Shown: positions 1 to 7,647, counted from the stretch's first letter. The stretch is 20,706 bases of DNA from an uncultured Saprospiraceae bacterium (GCA_937127195.1 CAKZLT010000702.1:1-20706); one strand, 5' to 3'. The notes: generated by a model not told the origin, from the sequence alone. Numbers and translations are program-made.

Positions 1-171
1 CCCGTGGCTACTCATATTCAACCCTTTCAGGGTTGCTAGACGTGAATTCCACTATCACTGCAAAACGTTACAATCAGAAAAATGTGAGTATAGCGAGCTA
101 CACGAATACTTTTTAAAGAAATAGAGCGGAAAAAAGACGAGTTAGAAACGGGATTACTTTTGCTCATGTAC
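1..171 (-). repeat. Dispersed repeat / mobile-element end, truncated by the window edge
   Basis: Positions 84-171 are the reverse complement of 18310-18398, with about four differences over 88 bp (one indel, three substitutions). The end at 153-171 matches the 19-bp terminal inverted repeat of the complete element at 18310-18466. Beyond position 84 the two copies diverge. This copy instead runs into a palindromic block around 20-34 (aaccct-ttc-agggtt) next to cccgtggct. That block resembles dispersed intergenic repeats I have seen in Bacteroidota genomes; this is recollection, not a search. The element ends directly beside the stop codon of the hydrolase at 172. No coding region is visible here. 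Confidence 0.6.
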
Positions 172-1110
172 TTACTTTCTGTAATCCAAAAAGTCCATTA
201 AGTCAATAATAGGCTTACCGTTTTTTTCTTCTGATATTAAATGCCCCATTTTAGGATACATTTTAACTTTTGAATTGGGAAACAATTTATGAAAATAAGA
301 AGCGTGGTCAATAGGAACGATTTTGTCATCCGTTCCCCAAGCCAATAAAACAGGAATTTCAATATCCCTTAGCCTTCGTGTTCTATTATAATCCTCTTGT
401 GCCATTCTGTCTATAAAGGCTTTTCTATTCCCTTTTCTTCTTAAAAGGTCTGATTGTCTATCAATTTGTTCTTTGGTGACGCTTTTTTCGTCACTATGAT
501 TTTGATAAACTGTTCTTTTAATAGCCTTTTTAGGTGTGAATTTCTTAAAGTATAATTTAGAAGTAGAACTTCCTTTTGCTATTTTTTCTAATGGTGTTTG
601 GTGTTTTTTGTCCAAAGGAAATCCCATTGCTCCAATCAAAACCATCCGACGAACTCGCTTAGGATACGCCAAAGTTAGTTCCCAAGCTAGTCTTCCTCCA
701 AGTCCTGTTCCGACAACATAACATTTTTTCGCGCCCATATCGGCTAAGAATATATCTAGAAAATCTCGATACATTTTCATCGAATAATCACGAGAAGGGT
801 GAGGTCCTGTCAGACCAAATCCAGGCAAATCTAATCGTAAAACGCGATAACTCAACTTTAAGGTATCAGCCCATTTTTCGTAAGAATGTAATGAAGAACC
901 CGTATCGTGCAAGAATAAAATACAAGGTGCGCGCTCATTTCCTTCATCTCTATAATGGACATTCATGCCTTCTATCATAGTAAATTGTGACTCACCATTT
1001 GTATATTTTGATTTGAGTTTTGCGACGGAAAGGTCTTTTTTAAAGCAACTACTCACCAAAAGACTACTTAATATAAGTAGCATAATGAGTGATAAAGATT
1101 TGGGTTGCAT
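172..1110 (-). CDS. Alpha/beta-hydrolase-fold lipoprotein lacking the nucleophile serine
   Basis: The 312-residue protein begins with a lipoprotein signal peptide (hydrophobic 7-19, lipobox L-V-S-S-C with Cys22), so it should be lipid-anchored in the envelope. The fold is that of the alpha/beta hydrolase_1 family: an oxyanion-hole-type segment HDTGSS at 69-73, the LRLDLPGFG strand at 91-99, a nucleophile elbow at 133-139, the acid region GTDDKIVP (Asp262) and GH at 289-290 (His290). The elbow reads V-G-T-G-L-G-G, where relatives have G-x-S-x-G, so residue 136 is Gly in place of the catalytic Ser. Acid and His are kept. It may be a pseudo-enzyme, a non-hydrolytic member, or a recently inactivated gene; the reading frame is intact. 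It has its own likely promoter and is separated from the upstream crp-like gene by a terminator. Confidence 0.8.
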   Translation of the reverse strand: MQPKSLSLIMLLILSSLLVSSCFKKDLSVAKLKSKYTNGESQFTMIEGMNVHYRDEGNERAPCILFLHDTGSSLHSYEKWADTLKLSYRVLRLDLPGFGLTGPHPSRDYSMKMYRDFLDIFLADMGAKKCYVVGTGLGGRLAWELTLAYPKRVRRMVLIGAMGFPLDKKHQTPLEKIAKGSSTSKLYFKKFTPKKAIKRTVYQNHSDEKSVTKEQIDRQSDLLRRKGNRKAFIDRMAQEDYNRTRRLRDIEIPVLLAWGTDDKIVPIDHASYFHKLFPNSKVKMYPKMGHLISEEKNGKPIIDLMDFLDYRK

Positions 1111-1155
1111 AAGTTTCGTATTTTTAAGTAATTTGATATTTCGACCTTAAAACTA

Positions 1156-1163
1156 CAAAAATA
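1156..1163 (-). promoter_or_regulatory. Candidate Bacteroidota -7 element (TATTTTTG) for the hydrolase lipoprotein
   Basis: The minus strand reads TATTTTTG, matching the Bacteroidota primary-sigma -7 consensus TAnnTTTG, about 45 bp upstream of the ATG at 1110. No convincing -33 TTTG lies at the expected spacing. The same octamer precedes the genes starting at 14043 and 20473. Confidence 0.4.
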
Positions 1164-1189
1164 ATGCTGCCTTAGATAAAAATGAAAAA

Positions 1190-1222
1190 AAAAGTACCAA
1201 CCTATTTCTAGTTGGCACTTTT
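1190..1222 (-). terminator. Rho-independent terminator of the crp-like gene
   Basis: The arms AAAGTGCCAAC and GTTGGTACTTT (12 bp with flanking A/T, one G-U wobble on the minus strand) surround a 9-nt loop and are followed on the minus strand by an uninterrupted T run (plus-strand A run 1185-1193). The orientation fits the crp-like transcript ending at 1290. Confidence 0.75.
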
Positions 1223-1289
1223 GTTTAAAATATATCGTCCTCTATTACTCTTTGATTGACTTTATTCATGGTCATTTTTTATAAAAAAA

Positions 1290-1967
1290 TTAAACCAATT
1301 TTTCCATATCTCTAACTAAAACTTGTTTTCTATTAACATAAATAATGTTTTTTCTTCGCAATTCTGACATAATCGTTGATACCGTTTGACGAGAAGTACA
1401 AGTTAAATTACCGATTTCTTGATGTGGTAAAAAATCTCTAATCAAAATTTCATATCCCACTCGAATACCTTTACTCTGTGCCAAATCACGTAAATAATTG
1501 ACTACACGAGTACGAGCCGTATCAAACAAAAGTGATTGTAATCGCTGTTCCATATTCATCAACCTTTTCCCCATTAATTCAATGAATAAAGAATTGACTT
1601 TATGGTTTCTTCGCATGATTTCTTGCATATTTACATTCGAAATCGCATAAATAGTACAACTACTTAGGGCTGTTGCAAAGTCCTGTCGGGGTGCATTATC
1701 AAACAATGAAATGAAACCAAAGAAGTCATTTTTTGAATAAACGGCTTTCGTGATTACTTTTTCATCTCCTCCATACACACCAACTTTTACGCGACCTTCC
1801 TTAATCAAGAAAATTTTATCTGCATGGTCATTTTTAAAATAAATACGTTCTCCACGCCTGTAGTTTTTTATTGCCCATTGTGAAACGGTAACAGACATTT
1901 GTGGTAAATCAAAGAAATGACTAATATCTAAGCCTTGTTCCATTAAAATAGCATTCGTACTGCTCAT
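1290..1967 (-). CDS. Crp/Fnr-family transcriptional regulator
   Basis: The 225-residue protein has the standard Crp/Fnr layout. An N-terminal cyclic-nucleotide-binding-type beta-barrel spans about 22-115 (FLIKEGRVKVGVYGGDEKV, then FFGFISLFDNAPRQDFAT), a dimerisation helix about 117-147, and a C-terminal winged helix-turn-helix about 150-220 (LPHQEIGNLTCTSRQTVSTI at 180-199). The phosphate-binding cassette is degenerate: the usual G-E-[LI] is F-G-F-I, although Arg94 aligns near the usual phosphate-contacting Arg. cAMP binding is therefore doubtful, and no Fnr-type cysteine cluster is seen. It is probably a global or stress regulator; targets cannot be told from the sequence. It is transcribed alone, with terminators on both sides. 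Confidence 0.88.
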   Translation of the reverse strand: MSSTNAILMEQGLDISHFFDLPQMSVTVSQWAIKNYRRGERIYFKNDHADKIFLIKEGRVKVGVYGGDEKVITKAVYSKNDFFGFISLFDNAPRQDFATALSSCTIYAISNVNMQEIMRRNHKVNSLFIELMGKRLMNMEQRLQSLLFDTARTRVVNYLRDLAQSKGIRVGYEILIRDFLPHQEIGNLTCTSRQTVSTIMSELRRKNIIYVNRKQVLVRDMEKLV

Positions 1968-2078
1968 AACTTTATTAATTTTGACGTATTATTTAATTGA
2001 ATAACTTGGGGTTTTATATTTTTATCCCAAAACCGTTAAGTCTTTTTAATTGTGAAAGTGTTACTTATATATTCTCTG

Positions 2079-2108
2079 ATAATTTTTTTGAAGCAATCAA
2101 AAAATTAT
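2079..2108 (-). terminator. Stem-loop after the sigma/anti-sigma-like operon
   Basis: The arms ATAATTTTTTGA and TCAAAAAATTAT are near-perfect (one extra base in one arm) around a short loop, 20-50 nt past the stop at 2127. The stem is AT-only, so this is a weak terminator candidate. Confidence 0.35.
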
Positions 2109-2126
2109 TTTACTAGAGTTCGCTTT

Positions 2127-3605
2127 TTATTCTAAAGTATATCCTAAGCCCATCTGAAACCTCATCCCTTTCCAGTAATTCTCTTCATCTGCTGTAATAT
2201 CATTAGGTATTTTATGTAAGCTCTGTGTGTAACTTACATTCCAATTCCAGTTCCAATGATTTCCAATTCGTTGTTGCAAACCCAGTGTAAATGCTGCATC
2301 CCAAATGTCATTATTCATTGGCGTTTCTAGTTCTATCCTATAATCTTTTTCTATTATCCTTTCATCATTCATCAAGATAGCATAAGAAACCTCATAGTTG
2401 TTAGAGGTAACTATATTATAACCTATCCCAAATTCTGCTGTTAGTCGTAAGTGATTATATTTTAATGCATTAAGCCTAACTCCAACTGGAATTCTGACCA
2501 TTTCTAGATTATGCATAATACAACCATCTAATATAATAGGTGTGTTATGAGGCACTAATCTTTTCCTAGTCGTTTGAATTGTGACCGCTTCATCTCTGTT
2601 ACCAATAGGCGAAAACATATCTAAGATGACTTGATTTTCGATACGTCCATCGTCGAAAGCTCTATTATTTAACTCATTGTATCGTTCTACTCCATAAGCC
2701 AAAAACTGTTTATTAAGGCTAGTACGAGTTATTCCTGAAGTTATTGACCATTTATCGTCAAATTGATAAACCAGATTTAGCCCGAAGCCCTTAGACCACG
2801 CCCAGTTATTATAATCTTTCAAAATAGGCTCTTGAACATTATTATTTGAAAGATTCATTAAAATGGGTACGAAATACATTAACTCAAAACCCAATGTACT
2901 AGCAAAGCTCTTTTTTGTACTTAAATATTTAGGAGCTGTAGGGAGCTTTTTGTCAAAAACTAAAGCATTTTTATTTTTTACTTCCTTGAAATCAAGAGAT
3001 TGAACCCCCGTTTGAATAACTAAAGACTCTAGTTTTGCTCGCGTATCAAGGTTTAATAATGATATTGATTTTGACACTAAATACTCTAACGAACCTTCTT
3101 TAGTTTCTACTCTAAAGTTACCTGCTGTATTGCCTGAGAGGGTCAAATCTTGACTTTGAAGTGTTCTAACAAGACTACTTTTCTTATTATTTAACTCGCT
3201 TTTTCCATCAATAGTGAGTTCTTTTTTTCTGTTTGAAGCGTTTCCTACAACTGCTTTTTTAGAAGTATTTTCACTAAAAACATCTGAAATCTTAGCATTC
3301 TTTTTTAAAGTAGCATCAGCCTGTTGCGTTTTAATAATTGCTTGTTCGTGTTCCAAATGATTGATTTTGTGATTCATTTGAAATAAAACAATACCCATTG
3401 TCACTAATCCAATAGCCAAAATTCCACAACCAATTGCTAACCAAAAGACAAGTCCTTTTTTCTTTTTTTCCTCTTTAAAATGAGGTAAAGCACGTTCCCA
3501 GACCTCATCGGGAGGGACAGCCCAATCCTCTTCTGAGGAGGAAGATTGATTTAGATATTTCCGAAAGAAATTATCCAAATCATCGTACTTATTTTGATTA
3601 CTCAT
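2127..3605 (-). CDS. Inner-membrane anti-sigma-like protein with C-terminal outer-membrane-barrel-like domain
   Basis: The 492-residue protein has three parts. Residues 1-50 are a charged, probably cytoplasmic segment (DDLDNFFRKYLN..., then a PPDEVWERALPHF stretch). Residues 51-75 form one strong transmembrane helix after KKKK. A low-complexity periplasmic linker runs to about 230. The C-terminal portion of about 260 residues (235-492) has alternating beta-strand patterns (FGLNLVYQFDDKWSITSGIT, VRIPVGVRLNALKYNHLRLT, AEFGIGYNIV) and a closing strand MRFQMGLGYTLE, as in OMP_b-brl proteins. There is no signal peptide. It starts 18 bp after the ECF sigma gene, so it is cotranscribed and most likely acts as its cognate membrane regulator (inference from position and topology). 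I recognise the general layout from sigma-factor loci of this phylum but cannot name the family. Confidence 0.65.
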   Translation of the reverse strand: MSNQNKYDDLDNFFRKYLNQSSSSEEDWAVPPDEVWERALPHFKEEKKKKGLVFWLAIGCGILAIGLVTMGIVLFQMNHKINHLEHEQAIIKTQQADATLKKNAKISDVFSENTSKKAVVGNASNRKKELTIDGKSELNNKKSSLVRTLQSQDLTLSGNTAGNFRVETKEGSLEYLVSKSISLLNLDTRAKLESLVIQTGVQSLDFKEVKNKNALVFDKKLPTAPKYLSTKKSFASTLGFELMYFVPILMNLSNNNVQEPILKDYNNWAWSKGFGLNLVYQFDDKWSITSGITRTSLNKQFLAYGVERYNELNNRAFDDGRIENQVILDMFSPIGNRDEAVTIQTTRKRLVPHNTPIILDGCIMHNLEMVRIPVGVRLNALKYNHLRLTAEFGIGYNIVTSNNYEVSYAILMNDERIIEKDYRIELETPMNNDIWDAAFTLGLQQRIGNHWNWNWNVSYTQSLHKIPNDITADEENYWKGMRFQMGLGYTLE

Positions 3606-3623
3606 TCATTAAATCCTTTATTC

Positions 3624-4184
3624 TTATAATAATACTTCAATCCACTGGCGCAATAATTTTTTTGCTTTTGATAGCTGCGATTTTGAAGTTCCTACCGAAA
3701 TATTCAGCTCTTGACTAATTTCTTTATGACTATAACCTTCAATTGTATAAAGATTAAAAACCGTTCTATATCCATCTGGTAGCTTCTGAATTATTTGAAC
3801 TAATTCTTTTGCTGATAACAGATTATATATATTACTCTCTACACCGATTTGCAAATGCGACTCATCCACTGACTCAAAAAAGTTAATTCGTTTTTGTTTT
3901 TGTAAAAAACGTAACGCTTCATTAACCATAATTTTATTTGACCAAACAATGAAGTTTCCTCTATTCTCGTCAAATTGCTTCAATGCCGTAAAAACTCTAA
4001 TCAAACCGTTTTGTAAAATATCTTGGGCATCCGTAGAATTACCTCCATAGCGAAGGCACAAAATGAACCATTGCGAGCGATGAAGTTCATAGAGTTGCCT
4101 CTGGGCTTTGGAATTGCCTTTTCGACTTAATTCGATAAGATGTTTTTCCGATTTTTCCAGCGTGTAACGATTTTTATAAGCAAT
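3624..4184 (-). CDS. ECF-type RNA polymerase sigma factor (non-ATG start)
   Basis: This is a sigma-70 family ECF factor. Region 2 is RQLYELHRSQWFILCLRYG, then DAQDILQNGLIRVF and NFIVWSNKIMVNEALRFL; region 4 is PDGYRTVFNLYTIEGYSHKE, then ISQELNISVGTSKSQLSKAK with its helix-turn-helix. The frame is open from a TAG at 4188-4190 and contains no ATG or GTG before the conserved region. Starting at the TTG at 4061 would remove the first part of region 2 (145 residues). The upstream alternatives are ATT at 4184 (186 residues, the usual ECF length) or CTG at 4160. I choose 4184 because residues upstream of 4061 clearly belong to region 2.1; the start codon itself is uncertain. It forms an operon with the membrane protein 18 bp downstream. 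Confidence 0.82.
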   Translation of the reverse strand: MAYKNRYTLEKSEKHLIELSRKGNSKAQRQLYELHRSQWFILCLRYGGNSTDAQDILQNGLIRVFTALKQFDENRGNFIVWSNKIMVNEALRFLQKQKRINFFESVDESHLQIGVESNIYNLLSAKELVQIIQKLPDGYRTVFNLYTIEGYSHKEISQELNISVGTSKSQLSKAKKLLRQWIEVLL

Positions 4185-4247
4185 ACCCTACTAATAATTA
4201 AAAGGTTGCCTAAGTTTTGAAAAAAAGTATATTTTTCTTTTTTAGCG

Positions 4248-4263
4248 TTTTTTTATAAAAAAA
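4248..4263. repeat. Recurring palindrome (TTTTTTTATAAAAAAA)
   Basis: This is a perfect 16-bp palindrome, 65 bp upstream of the ATT start of the sigma gene. Similar copies of 12-16 bp lie at 1275-1288, 5696-5707, 10157-10172, 14093-14105, 14150-14162 and 17884-17895. The placement suggests an upstream promoter or bending element, but A/T-rich chance cannot be excluded. Confidence 0.4.
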
Positions 4264-4280
4264 TCTTTACTTCAATAAGA

Positions 4281-4319
4281 AAGACTTTTATCAAACTCCT
4301 AAAGTTTAATAAACGTCTT
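4281..4319 (-). terminator. Stem-loop downstream of the esterase-family gene
   Basis: Two 17-nt arms (4281-4297 and 4303-4319, two mismatches) surround a 5-nt loop (cctaa), 29 bp past the stop at 4348. The U tract on the minus strand is interrupted (TCTTTCTTATT), so terminator function is moderately supported. Confidence 0.45.
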
Positions 4320-4347
4320 TTTTAATAGAATCAGTTTAAAAAATCAT

Positions 4348-5601
4348 TCATTCCAATTTATTCCTATCCATCAATGTAGAAGCAGTTACTTTTTTAAAAT
4401 AAATAATTCCATCAAAACAGTTTCGAGGTACTAATGTGCTGTACTGAAGATAACTCTTACTTTTAATGCCAATATCGTTCAGTTTATAACCTTCCGTTGG
4501 AAATATTTTGATAGGTTCTGTTATCCATTCATTTCTCTTTTTGATTTTTGGTGTTGAAATATCCACAAAAAATGAAGGTAATTCGACTTCATTAAATAAT
4601 CGCTCAACGCCATCATAACGATAAGAAGGTGTTGGAAATATAAAATTGAAAAAAGAAGTAGTTCCTTCAAAAAGACTTGTTATTAGAATATAAGTAGAGT
4701 CTCGAATGTCTTTATTTTCAAATAATTTCTTTCCCGAAAAATAAGCCTCTGGAAAAGCCGTACAGTCAGTACAAGCAGCTACGTGAGGTGTTGCTGCCCA
4801 GATAATAATCTTACGATTCGGGTATTTTTCTTGAATCAGCCATTCCATATTATCCGCCATCATGCTATCGCGATAATTCCAAAATGGTGGCATTTCGGAA
4901 GGACTAGACGGTAATATTCGTTCTAATTCATTGATTTTATTCTGAATGATTCGAGTTATAAATTCATAATTCTCGTCGTTGGGCAAGCGAGTTAATTGTG
5001 CTTTATGTAATTGAACCAAACTATCTATAATCATTTTGTAATCGCTATTCGTAAGACTTTTATCATTAAAAATACTATTCGACCGCTTCGTAATATCTGC
5101 GAAAGAAGAATCATACTCACTTGCGATTAAAGAATAACTTGGCAGAAAATGTAATTGACTATCAAATCCAGCTAAGTCAATAGATGGATTTTTTTGAAGA
5201 AAAGAAATGAAAAGCTTCATTGACTCCGAATACCAAACGGCATGAAAAGCTCGAAGCATTTCTTTGGGCGTTAGCTGTTTTTTATTCCGATTAACATAAT
5301 CAATCGCATCCATATCACTTTCTATCAACAGCACATCGAAGCCATGTTTTTGATGTAAATATTCAATAATATCTGCTCTGATTTCTTCAAATTCCTTGAC
5401 TCCATGCAGTTGTTCGCCGAGTACAACTATTCTTTTATCCTTGATGTATTCATCCAAAAAAGAGAAATCTTTTTGTCCAACTTCAACAGGTTTGGCGTTT
5501 TCTTGAAGCCATCGAACGCTTTTTTTATTAATTTTGACGCTTTGCGCAAAAGCTGTTAAATGTAAGATTGAAAGGAGAATAACGAATACAGATTGCTTCA
5601 T
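4348..5601 (-). CDS. Exported erythromycin-esterase-family protein
   Basis: The 417-residue protein has a signal peptide (MKQSVFVILLSILHLTAFA, cleavage before Gln20), so it is exported. The body belongs to the erythromycin esterase (Ere-like) family: IVVLGEQLHGVKEFEEIR at 58-75 carries the conserved G-E-x-x-H-G (Glu63, His66), followed by LLIES (Glu94), a FxxxVWYSESMKLF helix, YRDSMMADNMEWL at 243-255 and IIIWAATPHVA with His273. Family members in Bacteroidota are common and most have no proven macrolide activity, so resistance should not be assumed. Two cysteines (C277, C280) sit just after His273. It is a single-gene unit, divergent from the mutS-like gene. Confidence 0.8.
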   Translation of the reverse strand: MKQSVFVILLSILHLTAFAQSVKINKKSVRWLQENAKPVEVGQKDFSFLDEYIKDKRIVVLGEQLHGVKEFEEIRADIIEYLHQKHGFDVLLIESDMDAIDYVNRNKKQLTPKEMLRAFHAVWYSESMKLFISFLQKNPSIDLAGFDSQLHFLPSYSLIASEYDSSFADITKRSNSIFNDKSLTNSDYKMIIDSLVQLHKAQLTRLPNDENYEFITRIIQNKINELERILPSSPSEMPPFWNYRDSMMADNMEWLIQEKYPNRKIIIWAATPHVAACTDCTAFPEAYFSGKKLFENKDIRDSTYILITSLFEGTTSFFNFIFPTPSYRYDGVERLFNEVELPSFFVDISTPKIKKRNEWITEPIKIFPTEGYKLNDIGIKSKSYLQYSTLVPRNCFDGIIYFKKVTASTLMDRNKLE

Positions 5602-5695
5602 GTTTTTCTTTTTTTGATTATAAAATTTTTAGTAAAATGTAAAACTATTGATGTAATATTGGATAACGGAAAAAAGAAGAAAAGAAACAAGCATT

Positions 5696-5707
5696 TTTTT
5701 ATAAAAA
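5696..5707. repeat. Recurring palindrome (TTTTTATAAAAA) upstream of the esterase-family gene
   Basis: A 12-bp copy of the intergenic palindrome sits in the divergent promoter region, 95 bp upstream of the start at 5601. An 11-mer TATTGGATAAC at 5657-5667 also occurs beside the copy upstream of ptuA (14081-14091). Confidence 0.35.
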
Positions 5708-5712
5708 GTGTA

Positions 5713-5728
5713 ATATTTGTACAAATAT
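5713..5728. promoter_or_regulatory. Perfect 16-bp palindrome, candidate operator
   Basis: ATATTTGTACAAATAT is an exact inverted repeat in the 198-bp divergent region between the esterase-family gene (-) and the mutS-like gene (+). It overlaps a minus-strand -7 candidate TATATTTG (5722-5729), so a dimeric regulator bound here could block that promoter. The regulator is unknown. Confidence 0.35.
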
Positions 5729-5729
5729 A
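5722..5729 (-). promoter_or_regulatory. Candidate -7 element (TATATTTG) for the esterase-family gene
   Basis: It matches TAnnTTTG on the minus strand, 121 bp upstream of the ATG at 5601, which would give a long leader. No clear -33 element is seen at the usual distance. Confidence 0.3.
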
Positions 5730-5799
5730 AAAGACTAACCAAGGAACAGTAAATCAATTTTCAGAAAAAAAATCACCCAAACTATATCATTGAATCAAT

Positions 5800-7599
5800 A
5801 TGGACATCAAATTTTTAGAAACAATATATCGTAATCGAGCCGAAGAAAACAAACAACTCGGTCAGCAACTCAAAGAGAAGTATAATCGCTTTTCTGTTGT
5901 TCGATTAATTGCTTTTTTTGCAGGAATTGGTATCGCTTTATTTCTGTCAGATTACGGAATAATTGTGGTCGTAACATTTTTAGTATTATACATTTTGGCA
6001 TTTGGGCAATTCATTGCTTGGCATCAAAAGATTGCACAGCAACGCAAAAAGCACGAAATCTTACACGAAGTCAACGCCAATGAATTGAAGTATTTGGAGT
6101 TAGATTTTGTTGATTTTGAAAATGGAAAAAGCTTTGCAGATCCTTTACACGCGAATGCTGTGGATTTAGATTTGTTTGGCGACTATTCCATTTTTCAATA
6201 TATCAATCGGGCTTCTACAAGTATTGGGCAAAGTCGATTAGCGCAATTTTTGACTAATATGGCGACCTTTCCAGAAATCACCGCCCGCCAAAAAGCAAGT
6301 CAAGAATTGTCCACTCAATTGGATTGGAGGCAAGATTTTCAAGTGTTGAGTAATCAAACCGAAGATTCTAAGCGCGAGATAGAGCTATTAAAAAACTGGC
6401 TAAATGATGATAATTACATCGTTTTAGGCAAAAAATGGCTAAACATTGTTTTATATATTTTTCCGATAGTGACGCTTTCCTTGGTTATTGCCATGTTTTT
6501 TGGATTGTCTTATCAGATTGCTTTAATTTCATTTATTGGCGAAATGGTTTTGCTACGTCAATTTGTCTTGAAAGTGAACGAAACACACGCGCAAACCGCA
6601 GAGGCTGAGAAATTTTTAAAAAAATATGCTCGAATTATAGCTCACATCGAAACAAAGGAGTTTGAATCCAATCATTTAAAAGTAACTCAACAGCAGTTTT
6701 CAACGCCAACGACTTCGGCATCAAAAGCCCTTCGACGTTTATCTTATATCATCAGTCAACTGAATGTTCGATATAATATTTTCGCGGTTGTGCTGAGTGG
6801 AACGGTACTTTGGGACTTGCAATGGATTAAAAAACTTGAAGCGTGGAAGTCCGATATGCGCGAACATTTACCCGAATGGTTCGATGCATTACAAGAATTT
6901 GAAGCGATTAATTCGCTGGCGACATTGCGTTATAATCATCCCGATTGGACATATCCGACCATCGAACCGAACAATCCAAATTTGGTTGGAGTTGAATTAG
7001 GACATCCGTTGATTCATAGAGATAAGCGGATTACCAATGATTTCTCATTAGCCCAAAAAGGTCAAATGAAACTGATTACAGGTTCTAATATGGCTGGAAA
7101 AAGCACTTTTCTTCGTACCATAGGATTGAATATTGTTTTGGCGATGATTGGTGCGCCTGTCTGTGCGAAGCGATTAGAATTGCCTTTGCTCGAAGTTTAT
7201 ACAAGTATGCGAACACAAGATGCGTTGCAAGAAAGCACTTCGTCTTTTTATGCGGAATTGAAGCGACTCAAAGTGATTATTGAAGCAGTAGAAAGTCGTG
7301 ATAATGTCTTTTATCTACTAGATGAAATCCTAAAAGGTACTAATTCGAATGATAGACACAAGGGCGCGAAAGCTTTGATTTTGCAATTGATTCAGACCCA
7401 AGGCATGGGAATCGTGGCAACGCATGACCTAGAATTGGGCGAATTAGAAGCCAATTATTCGGACGCTATCGAAAACCTTTGCATGGAAGTTGAGGTGCTG
7501 GAGCAAGATTTGGTATTCGATTATAAACTCAAAAAAGGCGTGAGTCAGAGTTTTAATGCGACTTTCTTGATGAAGAATATGGGAATTAAGGTGGATTAA
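5800..7599 (+). CDS. Membrane-anchored MutS-family ATPase (not canonical MutS)
   Basis: The 599-residue protein has the C-terminal MutS ATPase domain (domain V): Walker A GSNMAGKST at 428-436, TSMRTQDALQESTSSFYAEL with the MutS-type Ser-rich motif, Walker B YLLDE with Asp508/Glu509, the LKGTNSNDR segment and the switch ATHD (His542). Its N-terminal half lacks the MutS mismatch-recognition and connector domains. It carries two predicted helices near residues 33-75 and two more around 209-255, so the protein is probably in the inner membrane with the ATPase in the cytoplasm. Proteins of this layout are widespread in Bacteroidota, are usually annotated as mismatch repair protein MutS, and have no established role that I know of. 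It stands alone and ends at a strong terminator. Confidence 0.85.
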   Translation: MDIKFLETIYRNRAEENKQLGQQLKEKYNRFSVVRLIAFFAGIGIALFLSDYGIIVVVTFLVLYILAFGQFIAWHQKIAQQRKKHEILHEVNANELKYLELDFVDFENGKSFADPLHANAVDLDLFGDYSIFQYINRASTSIGQSRLAQFLTNMATFPEITARQKASQELSTQLDWRQDFQVLSNQTEDSKREIELLKNWLNDDNYIVLGKKWLNIVLYIFPIVTLSLVIAMFFGLSYQIALISFIGEMVLLRQFVLKVNETHAQTAEAEKFLKKYARIIAHIETKEFESNHLKVTQQQFSTPTTSASKALRRLSYIISQLNVRYNIFAVVLSGTVLWDLQWIKKLEAWKSDMREHLPEWFDALQEFEAINSLATLRYNHPDWTYPTIEPNNPNLVGVELGHPLIHRDKRITNDFSLAQKGQMKLITGSNMAGKSTFLRTIGLNIVLAMIGAPVCAKRLELPLLEVYTSMRTQDALQESTSSFYAELKRLKVIIEAVESRDNVFYLLDEILKGTNSNDRHKGAKALILQLIQTQGMGIVATHDLELGELEANYSDAIENLCMEVEVLEQDLVFDYKLKKGVSQSFNATFLMKNMGIKVD

Positions 7600-7607
7600 A
7601 TATAAGC

Positions 7608-7636
7608 GTGTACTAAACTTTGAAAGTTTAGTACAC
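7608..7636. terminator. Bidirectional terminator between the mutS-like and lpxD-like genes
   Basis: The perfect inverted repeat GTGTACTAAACTT / AAGTTTAGTACAC (13-bp arms, 3-nt loop) lies between two convergent stop codons (7599 and 7648). The flanks are A/T-rich, but a long U tract is missing. Confidence 0.65.
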
Positions 7637-7647
7637 ATTTATAATTC

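Noticed and set aside
4348..5601. Macrolide-resistance gene
   Set aside because: The family name suggests it, but the chromosomal setting, ordinary base composition and broad distribution of the family in Bacteroidota do not support a resistance call.
7444..7638. A minus-strand open frame crossing the end of the mutS-like gene
   Set aside because: It overlaps the conserved MutS C-terminus and the terminator hairpin; it is not a gene.
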